Shown: piece by piece, positions 46,187-58,921 of the stretch
Numbering within the stretch: the stretch's first letter is position 1
Layout of the letters: each line of letters starts with the position of its first letter
From: Hydrangea macrophylla
Lineage: Eukaryota; Streptophyta; Magnoliopsida; Cornales; Hydrangeaceae
Length of the DNA stretch: 64,000 bases
Direction: 5' to 3'
Assembly: GCA_033977485.1 (NCBI GenBank)
Contig: CM066997.1
Span: 76,478,634-76,542,633 of the forward strand
Made by a program: the position numbers and the translations under genes
The notes under the pieces: generated by a model
The model's input: only the letters and a program-made list of their open reading frames with translations
Told to the model about the DNA's origin: nothing
Database searches by the model: none

Positions 46187-46979
46187 ACATGAACTTGCGA
46201 GGCAACGCATGTCGCAAGCGAGTGCCAAAGCTTTGAAGAGACATGTCTTTTTGGAGGCTATAGATTTAGGATAAAAAAAAGCGTTGCAAACGATGCAATG
46301 ATGCTGAGGCTAGTGCTGGTCGCACTCTGTATGAGCTGCCTACGTATCCCAAGGGGAATCAGACCAGGACGTAGTTCAGGGCACAAAGGAACAAATCACA
46401 AATGCACAATAAGACATGCGGATGCTATGCTATGAGGATGATATGCAATGCATGGATGTGATATGAATTGTGTCATGAGTCCTATCATGTCTAGTGTTAT
46501 GATCCTAGTATGAGCATGTGCTGTGGGGTGTGCCACTCCGAGTGGGCTGGTGTTGTGCTAGTGTTTGTGACTGTGATGTGGTGGATGACTTGGATAAGGA
46601 CACCAAGGTTTAGAAGACTCTGGGTCTAGGGGAAAACTTTTGGAATTTTGGGAAGTGTGCTTTGCGAGCGAATGTAGTCAGATGTGGGGTCCCTGAGGAT
46701 GACAACTAAGGATAACCCATAGGCGAGGGAGTTCATGATAACCGACAGTTTTATAATAACCAAAGTGAGGAGGCTCATAATAAGTGGGGTAGCTCACGAT
46801 AATTGACAGGTGAGATAACCGGAGTGAAGAAGCTCACGATAAGTGAGGAAACTCATAATGACTAACAGGTGAGAAAGCCCATGATAATCAGTGGACACGG
46901 ATCCTTAAATTGTGAATAGACAGTGCTTGCCCTGGGAATTGGGGTGATTTGACTGCGAGTGATGTTTTTCAATCGTTGG

Positions 46980-47640
46980 CCGATCCTTATGATGACAAGT
47001 CCGAAGAATCGGTTCGGACTTCTGTTATCTTCTGCTGGGGATGGTAGGGGACTCTCTGAGAATCTCTCTTCAATTCTTGACCTAGAACCAGGATCCATCT
47101 CTGAATCTCTTGTGGTTGGTCAGATCTTGCGGTGCTCAATCCAAGAGGGCCGGTCGGGGCGTCCGGGAGCTGGTATCTTTCTGCTTCTGTCCTCGGGGGA
47201 TGATGCGGGGTTCTCGGGGAATCTCTTTTCTTAATCGGGAACTAGGACCCATCTCTGAATCTCTCACGGTTGATCAAATCTTGCGGTGCTCAATCCAAGA
47301 GGGCCGATCGGGGCCTCCTGGAGCTGGTATCTTTCTGCTTCTGTCCTCGGGGGATGATGCGGGGTTCTCGGGGAATCTCTTTTCTTGATCGGGAACCAGG
47401 ACCCATCTCTGAATCTCTCACGGTTGATCAAATCTTGCGGTGCGCAATCCAAGAGGGCCGGTCAGGGCCTCCGGGAGCTGGTATCTTTCTGCTTCTGTCC
47501 TCGGGGGATAATGCGGGGTTCTCGGGAAATCTCTTTTCTTGATCGGGAACCAGGACCCATCTCTAAATCTCTCACGGTTGATGAAATCTTGCGGTGCTCA
47601 ATCCAAGAGGGCCGGTCGGGGCCTTCGGGAGTTGAAGGAT
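46980..47640. repeat. 154-bp tandem array, about 4 units
   Basis: ATCTTGCGGTGCTCAATCCA starts at 47124, 47278, 47432 and 47586, exactly 154 apart. Each unit also has GGAGCTGGTATCTTTCTGCT and GATGATGCGGGGTTCTCGGG. The first, more diverged unit begins near 46980. Confidence 0.95.
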
Positions 47641-47766
47641 AATGTACTCTGCTAGGAAGAAGGAAATACGTCCTTTAAATGGGAGTCAAGGTATCATTCC
47701 ATTTGTGATGAGAGATACGGAGATGGCCTGCGACACTTAAGGTTTTGATATTGAAAGAGGAGAGTG

Positions 47767-48110
47767 ATGGACTTATGTTGCTTTAGGATGAAAGAAGGTC
47801 ATCAACGGCCACTCATGGACTTATGTTGGACAGATGAAAGAAGATCATCAACATCCACTAATGGACTTATGTTGCATGAAGAAAGACGAAAGATCAACAG
47901 CCACTCATGGACTTATGTTGCTAGGAGAAAGGAAGATCATCAACAGCCACTCATGGACTTATGTTGCATGAAGAGATATGAAAGTTCAACAGCCACTCAT
48001 GGACTTATGTTGCTAGGAAAAAGGAAGATCATCAACAGCCACTCATGGACTTATGTTGCATGAAGAAAGATGAAAGATCAACAGCCACTCATGGACTTAT
48101 GTTGCTAGAA
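47767..48110. repeat. 46-bp tandem array, 8 units
   Basis: ATGGACTTATGTTG begins at 47767, 47815, 47861, 47907, 47953, 47999, 48045 and 48091, a 46-base period after the first. Two subtypes (GCTAGGAGAAAGGAAGATCA and GCATGAAGAAAGATGAAAGA) alternate, giving a 92-base higher-order pattern. Confidence 0.95.
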
Positions 48111-48669
48111 GATGATGGTTAACTTTTGGCGGTTTGGAAAGGGATGAAATTTTCCCCAAGTTTGGACGCTTCTCATGCTGACGCCTTGACTGGTGCAGTA
48201 ATAGTGTTTGGTACTCCTGCTTGCATTGTCATTAGAATGCTCTTTCTAACTTGATTTGAAAAAAATCATTATTCGTCACTATTGACTTACACATTTGAGA
48301 CTACGACAGACTCTTTTTCTGAAAAAGACTATGACAGACTCAGAAATTGACAGACACCGACGCGCGAGGGCGACGTATTCGACACTGAAATGAAACAAGC
48401 TCGACTTGCCAAAACTTAATGTGCTCTTTTCATAAATGATGTACCATTTCTCTTTTGTGTTTACTTCTCGCCTTAACGTGGCATCACTTTGATGGTGAAT
48501 CTTATTTTTGAAAATTCCTCCCTACTAATCTAATCGATTTCTTTGCTTCTCCCAAGATGTGCTTTGAATTAGTGCCTTAACTTATAGAATAAAAGATGCT
48601 CCATTTCCATCTGTTCAAGATAATGTTTGTGACTTGAAGGCTTACCATTGGTGTATAGGGATCGGGTGG

Positions 48670-48880
48670 CAAACAAAGTTTGCCCCTAGTTTGAAGGGCA
48701 TGAAGTGGGATTGGTAGGCAAACGAGGCAAATGACCAAAATTTGCCCCTAGTTTGGAGGAAGGTTCATTGGAGGTTTTGGGCAAACGAGGTAGGTAACCG
48801 AAGTTTGCCCCTTGTATGAAGGGTAGACAGTAAAATTTAGGCAAACGAGGCGAGTAGCCAAAGTTTGCCCCTAGTGTGGA
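48670..48880. repeat. About 60-bp array with PPT-like motif, 4 units
   Basis: TTTGCCCCTAG or TTTGCCCCTTG at about 48679, 48741, 48804 and 48864, each later units preceded by GGCAAACGAGG. On the element's own strand each motif reads as AGGGGCAAA, matching the polypurine tract at 46172. Confidence 0.85.
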
Positions 48881-50989
48881 AGGTGATTTCTGGCTTGAGG
48901 CAAGGACCGTGACTTTAATCTCTCAAATGCTCATAACTTTTGCCTAGGCACCAGTGAGGTGACCTAACGAGCTCTTTTCTCTCTTTTGTTATTACTCACT
49001 TTGGATTTAGCTCTAATTTTCCTAGGCGTTCTTTCGGATTTTCGACCTAGCGACCCATCCTTCTTTTCTTTTTGAAAGTCTACCTACGTACCCCCAAGTG
49101 GGGATCAGGTCCAACGTAGTTCGGGCCGAAGCTTGAAAGAAATTGGGCTATTTTTGTGGGTGGAGCGACCGAACCGATGTGGTTGCCTACGTATCCCCGA
49201 GTGGGAATCAGGTCGAGCGCAGTTCAAGGCAAGGTCTGAAATAAGGGGTTTGGGGTATGAGGGTTTTTCAAACCAATCGTCAAAGAAGTCAAACTTAGGT
49301 CACTTGTGGTAGCCTTGAATAAGAAGATTCAGTTTCGGTCTCCCCTTTTTTCTTTCTTTTTTATTTTTTTTATTTTTTTATTTTGAGGATCGATCCTTTT
49401 CACTTTCGCCTAGCCAGTCAATTTTACTTTTTATGTAGTTAATTCTTGTGAGACCTTTTGACTGCAATCTCAGAATTCCAGAATGTGCATGTCAGCTCTC
49501 GGAATTTATTTATGGTTGTTCCGAGCCTTTTGAAATATGATCTAGACACATTCTCATGATGTACCTTGAAGTGTACAATTCTCTGTATCACCAAAATCTT
49601 CTTTCTTTCATTTTCTCCATCATTTTGACTGGCTAAGTTCAGATCTTGGAAATCAATACCTTTTTGGCTCTAACTTTTGCCTAGGTGCCCTTTCGGGTTT
49701 TCAACCTAGCGAGCTTTTTCTTTTCTTTTCTTCTTTTTCTTTTTTTTTTGAAAGTGGAGAGGAAACTTGCTAAAATGTTTGGCTACCATCAAGGACTAAG
49801 TCTGTATTGCTTTCAATCGGACAGATTGCATGGCTTCCAATTGGATTGGGCTTAAGGCTTTGAAATGGTGGAAAAAGGGTGTTGGGCAAGCCCCAAGTCA
49901 GTTTCAAGTATGTCTTTTCAAGATTGAGGCAAGAGCATCTTTAAATTCTTAAAGTAAGACTATTCAATTCTTGGCTCTTCATCGGTGTCAGCGCAAAATT
50001 GACTTTGACCTTTCAGGATTTTGAGTAAAAAAAAAAATTACCCTTTTTTTTAGCACAGTAATATCCATGGTAATTTGAAAAGTAACACTTCATTTCAGCG
50101 ATTCATGCATCTATGACTAAACACATCAGATTAGGCAAAATGAGACTTCATTCCATCAGTAGAGAAGGATTACAGACTCATTAACAACTCGATGACAAAC
50201 AGACTCGACCACAAGAATAAACATACAACAGACTCGACTAGACTCGACCTGGTCTCAAATGGAATGTCACAGTGACTCGCTTATTCTTTTTATTTATCTT
50301 TTTTTTTCTAAAGAGCATCTTCATTTGGTTTTCTAGTAAGAGTCCCAAACACCATCACTTCACTTGCACAGGTTCAACACTCATGGTCCTCAGCGAAGGG
50401 GATCATTTAAACGGATGGGTCAAGGGTTGGTCGAGACTGGGGTGGTGGATTGGATTGGGGGGCGGCGCATCATCTAAGAGATCCTGAATTGAGTGACGGA
50501 GCCTCTTACAGTTGTCGGAACTCTTCCATAAATTTCAGAACTTGAGTCAGCCGATCTGACTGTTGATTGATTAATTCAGTGACCTTGGCTTCCAAAGTTT
50601 CGTGATTCATGTTGAATTTTCTCAGCGGACTGATTCCAACCAAATGACTGTTCGAACTTCTGACCCAGGATGGGGATCTCAGTGGCTGATTTTGGGAATC
50701 TATAATGACCTATAGATTCGAGAGGAGTGTATCAAATTCTGATAGTGATGACTAGAGAGACAATGACAGTGAGGTTAAGGAAGATGGACTGACTTATGTA
50801 CAGACTGACTGAGATAGTGTGCGCAGACTGATGAGAATGGTGCATGCACATGAGACAAGCATGCGGATGCAAGCCCTAATCTATATGATGCCCCTACTTC
50901 TAACAGATAGCAGTTAAACAAATAAGGTCCTAGCCATACAGAGTGCGCTAACCTTACTTTCCAGTATGATCACCAAGGGATAACAGGGA

Positions 50990-51440
50990 CTTCCGGGATA
51001 TTTCGGAAATTTTGGATAGAGTTTCTGGGGGAAGATTCGGAGAAATTTCTAGAAGTCATTTGAGTTTCTAGGAGAAATAAGGATTTCTGGTTGATTTGGG
51101 CTGAGCTTCTAGGAGAAACTGGTATTTTGGGTATTTCTGAGAAATATGGATAGAGTTTCTAGGAGAAACAAGTATATCTGGGCATTTCTAGGTGATTTGG
51201 GCAGAGATGCTGGGATTTTTAGAGAATCTGGGAGATTTGGGCAGAGCTTCTGGGAAAACAGGTACTTTGGATATTTCTAGGAAATTTTGATAGAGTTTCT
51301 GGGAGATAGGACAAAGTTTCTGGGAGAAACTGGTATATCTGGGAAATCAGGGAGATTTAGACAGAGTTTCTGGAAAAAATTGGTTAATATGGTTATATCT
51401 GGGATATCTGGACAGAGTTTCTGGGAGGAACAGGTTATGA
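50990..51440. repeat. Irregular array of GAGTTTCTGGGAGAAAC motifs
   Basis: At least eight degenerate units of about 50-65 bases containing GATTTGGGCAGAGCTTCTGG or AGAGTTTCTGGGAGAAAC, with GGTATATCTGGG between them. Confidence 0.8.
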
Positions 51441-52049
51441 TGGTGATCATACTATCTAGCTAGTTTTCATACTCCTATGTCCTAGGACCAACAAACAAGG
51501 TTTGCGGTGTATATCTTTGTGAACATGGAGCAGACATCCTTGTCATGGTGCCTAGGCAGGTCAACTCAATGTGATCACATGTGAGTGATTGCCTTGGGGA
51601 TCATAAGAAAGAAGTTCTGCCTCATGCCACATAAGCGTCTACACCGCGCAGGTAATCCCGTCAGGGCATACAACAGTTATATCACATTGTCCTATCTGAA
51701 AAGATAAATCAACAGCCCTATGAAAGGTTCTACAGGAATCTATATGAAAAGGCTGGGTTTAGTCAAAGAGGTTCCGTTGACAAGAGGTTCCGTTGACGAG
51801 AGTTCCAATATACCGCCAGGTAGACAGTACAGAGGTTTTTACTCTTTTGATATACCTTAGAAGGTATAGTATCAACGGTGACTTGTGCCCTGGCACAGCA
51901 AGACCTGAACAATGTCAGCGCCGCGTTTCAGACACCGTCGAGAGGGTAAAATGCAGAGTGCAATGCGGTGAACCATACATAGTAAAAAGATGATTTTAAG
52001 GATGCTTCTTATGAGTCAAACCTCTGTATTATTTTGTTTTGAAAATAAA

Positions 52050-52067
52050 TCCCCAGTGGAGTCTCCA
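52050..52067 (-). other. Primer-binding site of the family-A element
   Basis: The minus strand reads TGGAGACTCCACTGGGGA starting three bases after the LTR edge at 52071. It resembles TGGCGACTCCACTGGGGA, which I recall as the PBS of Tat/Ogre-type elements (tRNA-Arg). One mismatch to that remembered sequence. Confidence 0.7.
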
Positions 52068-52070
52068 GAT

Positions 52071-55000
52071 TGTGGACACGTGGAATTCCGTCATCCACTC
52101 CCGGGTTTTCTGTTTCCGGGGTTTCGGAATTGATTTTCCTTTGTTTTGAAATCGATTTGAAAGAAAACAAGAGGTTTGTTTTGAAGAAAAGAAGGTCTTT
52201 TGAAAACAGATATAGAGTCGCCACTTGGTCTTTAGGGAACCAAGAAACCCAATTTGACTCACCTAAATGGATAAAGGGCACCGGCCCTTCATAACCAAAG
52301 AACTTGGTTTGCGGTTTTGGTACGAGAAAGGAAAGAGCCTTTGTCACGACTAAAACACCCTCAACTCGCCCCGTCTTTCGACGGGCTTCAATTAGCATCC
52401 AAATAATCATCTTATACTATGTATGATTCGACAATTAATACTATGGTAATATATTACATCACATAAGAAACTTGAAATTGGAAGATCAAAAGATAAGATA
52501 TCATTCATAAGATTTAAGTCAAGTATCACACAATGCAAAGTGAAAAATAACACAAAACAAACCTAGGAAAAATCATCTACTCATGTATCAAGTAATTAAG
52601 TTTTCCTAATCTAAAGGGGGACATGAATTGTTATTGAAACAAACAAACAAAGAAATCAAAATATACTTAGCAAGCTAGTATGATGCATGTTAATCTTTGA
52701 GAAAAGAAGACCTCTCAATCCCTGGGATGGATGAGAAAGGATGATTAGATCGGGGGAAGTATGAACGTGTGATCAAGTTCATTCCTTATAATCTTCTTAG
52801 ATTAGGAGCCATGAAGGCACCAAATCTTGCATGGATGCAATGTATGTATCTAGAATGTGCCAAGGTTGTAGTGTGCTTTGTGTTCATGGATTCCTAGAAT
52901 GACTTAGAAGTCTATAATGTGTATGAATGAATGAATGCAATCATCATGGGATATGTACAAATGTAGTATGAACTACTTCCTAAGATATGAACTAATTTGG
53001 AAGGCATATAAGCATCAAATCAAAGAATGAAAGTTAAAATGTGCTTGCTGTGAATAGTGGACAGAACAGTAACTAGATCTTTGGAAAATTGAAAAGAGGG
53101 GTTAGGAATGTTTTCAATGCATGATTTTTTATGGAGATGTTCCTTATTGTGTCTAAAACACAACCCAAAAATACAATCTTTAATAACTACTACAGATTGA
53201 GAGAAATCACATAAACAACAAAGGTCACTCAGAAACAGAGTCCGTACTATTGACTGAAATGTTAGAAAATCGTAGAAAATGAAAACGAATGATCTAGAGG
53301 CCCATTTTATACAGAACGTTTCCTAAGACATTGAAGTTTGAGGGAAAAATAAGTTAGGATCACCCCTTTTGGAAAAGGTTTCTGAAAAAAGAGGTTGGAA
53401 ATGGACCTAGCTGCTGTGACAGCAAAAACAGAATGTCTGGAAGGAATGTTTGGATCCAAATAGACCATTTCCAAGTACTTCCAAGTCAAACCAAAAAATC
53501 ATGGGTGTTCTCCAATGGGTTAGGAAGACTTTCCAAGTGGCCTTGCATCCGTATGTTGAGTATTGAGTTCTAGGAAAATCTTTGAACTAAGATTATTCAC
53601 TGTTTTGACTCACTGTTTTGAAAGTTTTGGGAAAAACTAGAGTTTTCTTTCTTGAGATTAAAATGAGGGGTTTTAAGAGGGGTTTTGAAGTAGATGTTTT
53701 GAAAGCATATTTTCAATACTCAATGAAGATTATATCCACTTGAAATTTCAACATCAAACTCATCATCAAGAACCTCCAAGATTGTTGGAAAGATTTATTT
53801 TTATTAGAACATAACTTCAATACACTTCAAGAATACCTTGGAGGTATTGAAGTTATGATCATCATCTATCAAACATGTTTTTGAGGTCAAGAGCTACTAT
53901 CCATAAGGATTCACTCACCCCAAACTTCATGTCATCATTTAGATGATGATGAACTAGTAAGTAAATAAAGAAAATAAAAAAGAAATGAGGTAAGAAGAGA
54001 TGAACATAATATGAACAAGTAAGTAAATAACAATCAATAGATGATAATCAATGTGATTTTGGACTTGTAGCTTGGTGTTTCACTCATAGATTTTGACATT
54101 TGGACATGGAAGTAGCTTCCTAACTCAAGAATGCTCAAGAATGGTGATTGGGGGTGTTTGGGATGTGAAGTATAAGAGAGGTAATGGAAGAACACAAGAT
54201 TAAAACTCACTTTCTATAGCAAAATAGTAGGAGGAAGCTCCTTTTCTCTCTTCTAAACCTATCTCTATCTCTCTTCTTCTCTACAACTTTTCAAGCTTTT
54301 GCACTTGCCCCCCCCAAAATGAAGAGCAATGGGGGGTTTATATAGGCCAATTTGGGGTGGTTTTGGGATTTTAGAAGTGTTCCCATTGGTCCCAAACATC
54401 TGTGAACATAAAACTACGTCGTTTTGGTTTCCAATTAATCAAATTGGACCCCCAAAAAAATTACAAAAATGGACTCTGCGAGGGTTGAGTGCCGCGGCGG
54501 CACTGCTCCTCAGACGCCCAGAAATTTACGTTTAGGCCCCCAGAGGTTCCGGTATTCGCGAAAAGGCCCTATTTTGTCCGAAATTCACAGAAAATGCATA
54601 CGAACTCCAAATTGAGGTTGTGATATACCGTTGGAAAGGTAATGGAGTCTACTTTACATAAAAAATAAGTCGGGAATAGGTCACTTTGAAAAGTTTTACG
54701 GTATTTGCGATAAAAGCCGATTTGACCGCCTTTTTCGCCTTCGAAAATTCATAATAAACTCGTTTTAAATCCAGGAATTATGTGTGATATACCGTTGGAA
54801 AGCTATTGACCTCTAGTATCCATGAAAAATATTTGAAAATTGTTTCGGTGCCCCGATTCCAAAGTCAAATCTTGGTCAAACTGGTCAAATTTGGGATTCC
54901 CGGGAAGTTCTGGGAATCTCTGGGAGCTCCCAGGAGCCGACGTTTTCGCTCGATTCTCTTTTAAAACTCATTTTAATACTTTTCTAATGATTCCGGTGAA

Positions 55001-55351
55001 TTCGGACGATTTTGGTCAAACTTGGTCAAACCTGGTCAAACCTTGGTCAAACCGATCAACGGGGACTTTCGGGGAATTTCCGGGACTTCCGGGGGTCTCT
55101 GGGAGCTGACGATTTCATATGATTTTACTTAAAAACTCATTGTTTTTACTTTTCTTACAACATAGCATGTTTCCAGAATTTCGGGACCAAATCTGGGAGT
55201 TTTCGGGCTTTCAGGGGCGTTTTGGTCATTCTGAGCATTTTGAGAAATAGAGCTAACTTCCAGGAGTCCTTTTTGAGTCTTTTTCGATCATTGTGAACCA
55301 CCAAGCTATGGGTCTCCTAAATCTGATAGCCGACAAAATGGGGTGTCTACA
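52071..55351 (-). repeat. Family-A 5' LTR (right in window)
   Basis: TGTGGACACGTGGAATTCCG to GGGGTGTCTACA; minus-strand TATATAAA at 54337-54344. It is near-identical to 42865-46171 and has one GC-rich 22-bp unit. Confidence 0.9.
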
Positions 55352-55633
55352 CCACATTTGATCGATCGAAGTACTCGATCGATTGAACTTCTGGAATTTT
55401 CGAGTGCTTGAACAATATTCGATCGATCGAAACCTCGATCGCTCGAACTGCACTTTTGATCTTTGAATTGCCTTTCTTATAATCCTGCTTTCCTTTTATT
55501 CTGTTATTGATTCCTGCACCCAACAAAACAGTAACTTGCACGAATAACGGCTTAAAACAACACAACTTATCAAAGATTAGTCATATTGTATAAAAACTGA
55601 CATTGTGATACAAATTGCAGATATACTAGGGAG

Positions 55634-58600
55634 TGTAGACACCCCATTTTGTCGGCTATCAGATTTAGGAGACCCATAGCTTGGTGGTTCACAATGATCG
55701 AAAAAGACTCAAAAGGACTCCTGGAAGTTAGTTTTATTTCTCAAAATGCTCAGAATGAGCAAAATGCCCCTGAAAGCCCGAAAACTCCTAGATTTAGACC
55801 AACTGTTCTGGAAACGTGCTACGTCATAATAAAAACAATAAAATGAGTTCTAAAGCATGACCGAATGAAATCGTCGGCTCCCAGAGACCCCCAGAAGTCC
55901 CTGAAGTTCCCAGAAAGTCCCCGTTGACCGGTTTAACCAAGGTTTGACCAAGTTTGACCAAGGTTTGACCGAAATCGTCCAAATTCGCCAAAAAGTTCTG
56001 GAATCATTCTAGATCATGTAGAAAGTATTAAAATGAGTTTTAAAAGAAAATCAAACGAAAACGTTAGCTCCTTGGAGCTCCTAGAGGTTTCCAGAACTTC
56101 TCGGGAATCCCAAGCTTGACCAAAAGATGACTTTGAAATCGGAGCACCGTAACAATTTTCAAACATTTTTCATGGATAATAGAGGTCAATAGCTTTCCAA
56201 CGGTATATCGCACATAATTTCTGGATTTAAAACGGATTTATTATGAATTTCTGAAGGTGAAAATGGCGAGCAAATTGGCTTTTATCATGAATACCGTAAA
56301 ACTTTTCAAAGAGACCTAACTCCAAAATATTTTATATAGAAAATAGACTCCGATACCTTTCCAACGGTATATCACAAGCTCAGTTTGGAGTCTTTACGCA
56401 TTTTCTGTGAATTTCGGACGAAATAGGGCCTTTTCGCGAATACCGGAACCTCTGGGGGCCTAAATACAATTTTTTGGGCATCTGAGGAGCAGTGCTGCGT
56501 CGGCACATGGCCAGTGCCACGGGGCACTCAACCCTCGCAGAGTCCATTTTTGTAATTTATTTGGGGGTCCAATTTGATTAATTAAAAACCAAAACGATGT
56601 AATTTTATGTTCACAGATGTTTGGGACAAAAGAGAACACTTTCTAAATCCCAAAAACCTCCCCAAATTAGCCTATATAAACCCCACATTGCTCTTCATTT
56701 GAGGGGGGGCCAAGTGCAAAACTTGATAAAGTTTTAGAAAGTTGTAGAGATAGAGATAGGTTTAGAAGAGAGAAAGGGAGCTTCTCCCACTATTTTTCTA
56801 TAGAAAGTGAGTTCAAAACTCAAGTTCTTCCATCATCCTTCTATATACTTCATCATCAATACACCCAACCACCATTTCTCTAAGCATTCATGAGTTAGGG
56901 AGCTACTTCCATGTCCAAATGTTAATATCTATGAGTGAAATACCAAGCTACAAGTCCAAAATCATATTGATTATCATCTATTGATTGTTATTTACTTGCT
57001 TGTTCATATTATGTTCATCTCTTCTTAATCTCATTTCTTTTTTTTATTTTTTATTTTTTATTTTATTTTTTTCATTATTTACTTACTTGCTCTTCATCAT
57101 CTAAATGATGACATGAAGTTTGAGGTGAGTGAATCCTTATGGATAGTAGCTCTTGACCTCAAAAACATGTTTAATAGATGATGATTATAACTTCAATACC
57201 TCCAAGGTATCCTTAAAGTTATGTTCAAAATAAAAATGAATCTCTCCAATAATATTGGGGGTTCTTGATGATGAGTTTGATGTTGATATTCCAAGAGGTC
57301 ATAATCTCTATTTGATGTTGAAAATATACTTTCAAAACCTCTATTTCAAAATCCCTCTCAAACCCTCTCATTTTGATCTCAAGAAAGAAAACTGAAGTTT
57401 TTCCCAAAATATTTAAAACAGTGAGTCAAAACAGTGAGTGATTTGAGCTCAAGGATTTCTCTAGAACTCAATACTCAATGTATGGATGCAAGACCACTTG
57501 AAAAGTCTTCTTAACTCATTAGAGAACACCCTTGATTTTTGGTTTGACTTGGAAATACTTGAAAGGGGTCCATTTTTGTCCAAACATTCCTTCTAAACAT
57601 TCTGCCTCTGCTGTCACAGCAGCTAGGTTGACTTTCAACTTGTTTTACAGAAAACGTTTCCAAAAAGAGTGGTCCCAACTTATTTTTCCCTTGAACTTAA
57701 ATGTCTTAGGGAACTGTCTGTATAATATGGGCATCTATATCTTTTGTTTTAATTTTCTAAGATTTTATAACTTTTCAGTCAACAGTATGGACTCTATTTC
57801 TGAATAACCTCTATTGTTTATATGATTTCTCTCAATTTGTGATAGTTATTAAAGATTGGCTTTTTGGATTGTGTTTTAGACACAATAAGGAAGGTATCCA
57901 TAAAAAATCATGCATTGAAAACATTCCTAACCCCTCTTTTCAATTTCCAAAAGATCATGTTACTGTTCTATCCACTATTCACACGAAGCATACTTTTACT
58001 TCTATACTTTGATTTCATGCTTACATGGACTCCAAATTTTTTCATGTCTTAGGAAGTGGTCCATACCATATTTGTACATATCCCATGATGATTTCCTTCA
58101 TTCATTCATACACATTCTAGACTTCTAAGCCACTTTAGAAAGTCCATGTACACAAACACACTACAACCTTTGCACATTCTAGGATCATACATTGCATTCA
58201 TGCAAGATTTGGGGTTTTTGTAACTCCTAATCTAAGAAGATTATAAGGAATGATCATGATCACACGTTCATGCTTCCCCTCGATCTAATCCTCCTTTCTC
58301 ATCCGTCCCGGGAATTGAGAGATCTTCTTTTCTTAAAGATTAACATGCATCATTCTAGCTTGCTAAGCATATTTTGATTTCTACGTTTATTTGTTTCAAG
58401 AAAAATTCATGTCCCCTTTAGATTAGGGAAACTTAATTACTTGATATGTGATTAGATGATTTTTTTCTAGGATTGTTTGTGTGGTCTTTCACTTTTGCAT
58501 TGTGTGATATTTGGCTTAGATCTTATGAATGATATCTTATCTTTTGATCTTCCATTTCAAAATTCTTGTGTGATGTAATATACTATCATAGTATTAATTG

Positions 58601-58921
58601 TTGAACCATACATAGTATAAGATGATTATTTGGATGCTAATTGAGGTCCGTCGAAAGACGGGGCGAGTTAAGGGTGTTTTAGTCGTGACAAAGGCTCCTT
58701 TCCCTCTCGTACCAAAACCCCAAGCCAAGTTCTTTGGTTATGAAAGGCTGGTGCCCTTTATCCATTTGGGTGTCAAATTAGGTTTCTTGGTTCCTTAAAG
58801 ACCAAGTGGCGACTCTGTATCTGTTTTCAATAGACCACCTTCCTTTCCTTCTTGTTTTCTTTAAAACAATCTCAAATCAAAAACCAAAAAGAGTGGATAA
58901 GTGGAATTCCGCGTGTCCACC
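55634..58921 (+). mobile_element. Solo LTR, family A, plus orientation, TSD GGGAG
   Basis: Starts TGTAGACACCCCATTTTGTC, ends GCGTGTCCACC where family members end TGTCCACA (last base changed). GGGAG is duplicated at 55629-55633 and 58922-58926. The TATATAAA box is at 56673-56680. It is inserted in LTR family B, opposite in orientation to the neighbouring complete family-A element 282 bases away, and it is visibly more diverged than that element's LTRs are from each other. Confidence 0.9.

Larger units (their letters stand above)
46187..52049 (-). other. Non-coding interior of the family-A element
   Basis: About 5.9 kb with no recognisable retroelement protein. Open frames at 46959-47642 and 47764-48063 come from tandem repeats and have no domain. 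The interior holds the 154-bp, 46-bp and about 60-bp arrays listed separately and three dispersed copies of CTACGTAYCCC followed by GGGAATCAGRYC (near 46335, 49085 and 49187). The minus strand is the RNA strand. Confidence 0.75.
42865..55351 (-). mobile_element. Complete non-autonomous LTR element, family A (LARD-like), TSD CCACA
   Basis: Two LTRs (42865-46171 and 52071-55351, about 3.3 kb each) flank about 5.9 kb of internal sequence. CCACA is duplicated at 42860-42864 and 55352-55356. Orientation is minus: on that strand the LTR starts TGTAGACACC, the PBS follows at 52067 and the polypurine tract precedes the other LTR at 46172-46186. No gag, protease, RT or integrase is encoded on either strand, and the interior holds several tandem arrays. 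Long LTRs, a conserved-looking non-coding interior and intact cis signals match the LARD class (large retrotransposon derivatives). In a 300-base comparison (43441-43740 against 52646-52945) the LTRs differ at four sites, so the insertion is fairly young. Confidence 0.88.

Noticed and set aside
46959..47642. Four overlapping frames of 85-92 codons that look like a protein family
   Set aside because: They are the same sequence read through successive 154-base tandem units; 154 is not a multiple of three and no domain is present.
47764..48063. A 99-codon repetitive frame (WTYVA-like repeats)
   Set aside because: It is generated by the 46-base tandem array, which shifts frame each unit; no supporting signals.
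42865..55351. Reading the complete family-A element as plus-strand because its left end starts TGTGGACAC
   Set aside because: The PBS-like TGGAGACTCCACTGGGGA and the AAAGAGGGGCAAAC polypurine tract are both on the minus strand in the correct places, and the TATA box fits only that strand.
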